NCBI GenBank assembly: GCA_030544215.1
Contig: JARZZO010000002.1
Span: 24,179,395 to 24,243,394 of the forward strand
Length of the DNA: 64,000 bases
Source of the DNA: Zantedeschia hybrid cultivar
Lineage: Eukaryota > Streptophyta > Magnoliopsida > Alismatales > Araceae
Direction of reading: 5' to 3'
The notes below the pieces were generated by a model. It had not been told where the DNA came from. It did not search any database and worked only from the letters and a program-made list of their open reading frames with translations. Positions 62,901 through 64,000 of the stretch are shown piece after piece. Every line of letters begins with the position of its first letter. Positions within the stretch are counted from its first letter, which is position 1. The position numbers were made by a program, and so were the translations under genes.

Positions 62901-64000
62901 GCAATCATGTTCTGTGTAGCAGAAAATCAACAAATCATCGTCATGATCATTAGGGTGGGCGTCATTGTGGTTGTCATCTGTCAACAGGGGGTCAAGGAGA
63001 TTCATTAGATGATCCACATCATTTGGTAAAGTTTTCTGGCAGGCAGCTGAACACTTTGGAAGATGCCAAGGTCCTTGTTAACTTTGGATGAAAAAGGGGC
63101 CTACAGATGACATCATGTGTACATGATCGAAGTGTACACAAAATGTGTAGTAATACTCGAAAGCTTCACCTAGACTTTTGAAATAAACTAGATAATAAAG
63201 GAGCATAAAATTCATGGGGATGTGATCTTCTCCAAGGAAACTATCAACCTAGACTTTTGAATTTAAAAGACAATGTTGGTTGTACGAAAGATTTGCTTCA
63301 TAAAGAGTGGAAACTATAATAATTTATGGAAGGGAAAACAATTATGCAATGCTTAACATTCCTAGTACATGTTACTATCCCTCAACAGTGATAAGATTGT
63401 GCAAGGTTCCGTCAACTCCTTCCTCGACACTCTTTTAATCACAATCCCAGATAGAAATCTCCTTAGGCTTGAAGGGTGTCGGAGAGCAGAATCTAAGGGT
63501 AGTGTTGTTTGAATATGCATAACTTTCCTATTGTTGAATTTGATATGAATATATCTGTTAGAAAGAGTGGTTTTCCTGCTGTATTTCTTTCCCTGTGAAA
63601 TCCAACTCATGACAAGAAAACATTTGAAATGCCACATTTTTCTTGCTGGTCTTCATTTATATTTTTTCTGATGAAGTGTTCAGGATCTTATCATAGAGGC
63701 AACTGTTAATATTGTGATCATCAGTGGACCTGTGAAGCCTGGTGTTCCACTGCATGGGTTCAGGAATTATGGGTTATTGTGCACTTTTAAGTATGGTTTC
63801 AAACGCTCAGTACATGTTTCTTGGGGACAGCAGTGTCTTTCATATGTTGTTGTGCAGGGAATTGACAAATTGCTAGTTGATGATAGTTGAGCAGCATCTG
63901 GATGTAGATAAATCATGTATAAGTCATGCTGATGCTGAAATTAGTGATTAGTGTCTAATTTTCTACTTGCTTCTTGTTTGAAATAAAGGTGTTCATTGTG
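56996..64000 (+). other. LTO1 intron 3 (continues off the window)
   Basis: I searched for the exon coding the thioredoxin-like domain (expected around AFWCSHC) and did not find it. No other gene is seen; minus-strand frames near 58010-58480, 58820-59170 and 61423-61785 resemble nothing I know. The region 61600-62270 contains repeated CTGGTTCC/GGAACCAG text typical of old non-autonomous elements. Confidence 0.6.
57944..58080. repeat. tandem duplication, 69-bp unit
   Basis: TATTACCCATTCC, then CTGTTGACCCCTAGTGG and CAATCTTTATCAAGTG, occurs twice in tandem (57944-58012 and 58013-58080), nearly identical. Just upstream a 46-48 bp unit (AAAATTAGTTTTCTCC) is also doubled (57857 and 57904). Confidence 0.9.

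Overview
This is a stretch of plant nuclear DNA, probably from a flowering plant with a repeat-rich genome and long introns. The evidence is one recognisable host gene with plant-type introns, Tat-lineage Ty3/gypsy retrotransposons with antisense extra genes, a degenerate Au-type SINE and L1-like LINE pieces. The Pro/Ala-rich, GC-rich first exon of the host gene hints at a monocot, but that is weak evidence. There are no rRNA genes, convincing tRNA genes or CRISPR arrays.

Layout. (1) 1-14645: Element 1, a very large plus-strand Tat-type retrotransposon whose left part lies outside the window. It has a decayed gag-protease-pol, then two minus-strand, intron-containing genes of the plant-mobile-domain kind (7048-9931, broken; 10591-11973, open), then a 3' LTR (13326 to about 14645). 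Scattered only through its non-coding parts are 15 copies of a short palindrome, AAAGGCGTC-N10-GACGCGTTT, with an exactly constant 10-bp spacer. (2) 14646-23773: Element 2, a minus-strand Tat element with its 5' LTR at the right, a tRNA-Asp-type primer site, a gag-pol broken by stops and frameshifts, and a tandem array of about 75-bp units. Element 1 is inserted into its antisense gene. (3) 23774-36060: AT-rich intergenic DNA with a MITE-like block, a candidate solo LTR, two well-supported solo LTRs of one family (28897-30431 and 31726-33276, each with a perfect 5-bp target duplication), and a relic antisense-ORF gene split by the second one.

(4) 36132 to beyond the right edge: the chloroplast VKOR/thioredoxin fusion gene LTO1. 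Exon 1 is at 36132-36531, exon 2 at 56541-56797 and exon 3 at 56883-56995; the exons for the thioredoxin-like domain are not in the window. Intron 1 is 20,009 bp, about three quarters of it insertions: Element 3 (36725-45772, young, near-identical LTRs, non-autonomous, with a mini-gag and an antisense Transposase_28-type gene), two pieces of one LINE family in opposite orientations, a degenerate Au SINE, and Element 4 (50105-52829, a small LTR element carrying a piece of a host 2-oxoglutarate dioxygenase gene). Intron 3 is over 7 kb and runs off the window.

How it fits together. Elements 2 and 3 are subfamilies of one lineage that differ by deletion of the capsid and pol region and by evolution of their 3' tandem arrays. 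Element 1 is a different Tat lineage. Its repeated fixed-spacer palindromes sit in the intron and upstream DNA of its antisense genes and in the U3 of its LTR, which makes it the best candidate here for an undescribed element-encoded regulatory or anti-silencing system. All functional statements about the palindromes are inference.
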